Origin: an uncultured Collinsella sp.
GTDB lineage: Bacteria; Actinomycetota; Coriobacteriia; Coriobacteriales; Coriobacteriaceae
NCBI GenBank assembly: GCA_900545905.1
Contig: URBA01000097.1
Location: forward strand, 1 to 6,000
Reading direction: 5' to 3'
DNA: 6,000 bases
The stretch's first letter is position 1; the number at the start of each line of letters is the position of its first letter. The notes below the pieces were generated by a model that saw only the letters and a list, made by a program, of their open reading frames with translations, did no database searches and was not told the DNA's origin. The position numbers and the translations under genes are program-made. Shown in pieces: positions 5,497 through 6,000 of the stretch.

Positions 5497-6000
5497 TTAG
5501 ATCAATAATCGTGTCGTCTTCCGTGCGGTTTTCATCGATTTTTGCGAAAATGTCGCTTTCCCAAGGCCCATTGATTTCCTCAGCAAGGGCCCCGACGTGT
5601 TGCATGTCGTCGGGTTCGGGCACATCGTTGATGCTCGGGTCATCAGCTTGCGGATATTGGCTTGCAATTTCGCGCTTGGCGGCCTCTTCTTCTTTGAGTG
5701 TCTCCAGGACGCGGCGACCGTATTCGAAGTAGCGCCGCAAGACAAATTGACGAAGAGTTTCTTGCAGGATGGCGAAGTTATCCGGGAGTCGACCGGGCCA
5801 TATCTTCTCGCGAATGCGAATCGCTTCCATGACCCGTTTAAAAGCGGACTGTTTGAAAAACGAATGACGATTAACTGTGATAACGGCATACCCCATGTTT
5901 CGCAGCGTGTTTCGGCGCTCCTCGTCAATTGATTGCTGCTCGGGTTCGTCGTGGTAAAAGCCGTTGTATTCGATATCGGTCATCGAATTTTCGAGCAGCG
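5477..6000 (-). CDS. Protein with DUF559/Vsr-like nuclease motif, 5' end outside the window
   Basis: The reading frame stays open to the right edge. An ATG at 5983 would give 168 aa, but it has no ribosome binding site and the frame continues upstream (LLENS before it), so the gene probably begins beyond 6000. The first visible part reads IEYNGFYH, then Asp and RRN, then LRNMGYAVITV; this E-Y-D/N-G-x-x-H ... D-x-x-R ... G-Y-x-V/I pattern is that of the DUF559 and Vsr-like members of the PD-(D/E)xK nuclease fold. The rest is a charged helical segment (FVLRRYFEYGRRVLETLKEEEAA) and an acidic tail ending IENSLF. A role in DNA cleavage or phage defence is only inference; the complete N-terminus is needed to name it. 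It has no visible tie to the metal operon. Confidence 0.6.
   Translation of the reverse strand, partial: LLENSMTDIEYNGFYHDEPEQQSIDEERRNTLRNMGYAVITVNRHSFFKQSAFKRVMEAIRIREKIWPGRLPDNFAILQETLRQFVLRRYFEYGRRVLETLKEEEAAKREIASQYPQADDPSINDVPEPDDMQHVGALAEEINGPWESDIFAKIDENRTEDDTIIDLIENSLF

Noticed and set aside
5597..5932. A 111-codon open frame on the + strand
   Set aside because: It is antisense to the nuclease-motif gene, has no ribosome binding site and no recognisable domain.

Overview
The window looks like a high-GC gut actinobacterium of the class Coriobacteriia, probably Collinsella or a close relative. This rests on GC-rich coding sequence, the style of the proteins and compact gene packing; no marker gene fixes the genus. 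The first 29 bases are not genomic. They match the Illumina Nextera (Tn5) adapter, so position 1 is an assembly contig end and the first gene is cut there.

Left part (30-1604, + strand): the C-terminal half of an ABC-F type ATPase is followed 6 nt later by a Cof-type HAD phosphatase, and the pair is closed by a hairpin plus T-rich terminator. Next comes a lone DtxR/MntR-type metal-dependent repressor (1787-2164, + strand). Its 180-nt upstream region carries a perfect 12-bp inverted repeat and a third copy of the GGCTAAC half-site, which resembles a DtxR-type operator.

Middle (2165-2387): between the convergent repressor and ATPase genes lies a nested palindrome of about 129 nt with a perfect 28-bp outer arm, a perfect 15-bp inner arm and a 5-bp tip.

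Right-centre (2388-5161, all - strand): a zinc/cadmium/lead resistance module. In transcription order it has a strong promoter with an operator in its spacer, an SmtB/CadC-like ArsR sensor, a free-standing heavy-metal-associated (HMA) domain protein, then a P1B-2 efflux ATPase that lacks its own HMA domain. Three related 20-bp sites (ATATGA-N8-TCATAT type) occur: two at the sensor promoter and leader, and one between the HMA gene and the ATPase gene. The inferred circuit is that the metal-free sensor represses both transcription units; zinc-class metal releases it; the small HMA protein binds metal in the cytosol and the ATPase exports it.

Right edge (5162-6000): a less GC-rich stretch with a doubtful small ORF and the 3' part of a protein with a DUF559/Vsr-like nuclease motif that runs off the window. 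This looks accessory. No tRNA, rRNA, CRISPR array or transposase was seen. I did not find a clearly new multi-gene system; the most distinctive items are the split HMA/ATPase arrangement with its three operators and the long nested palindrome.
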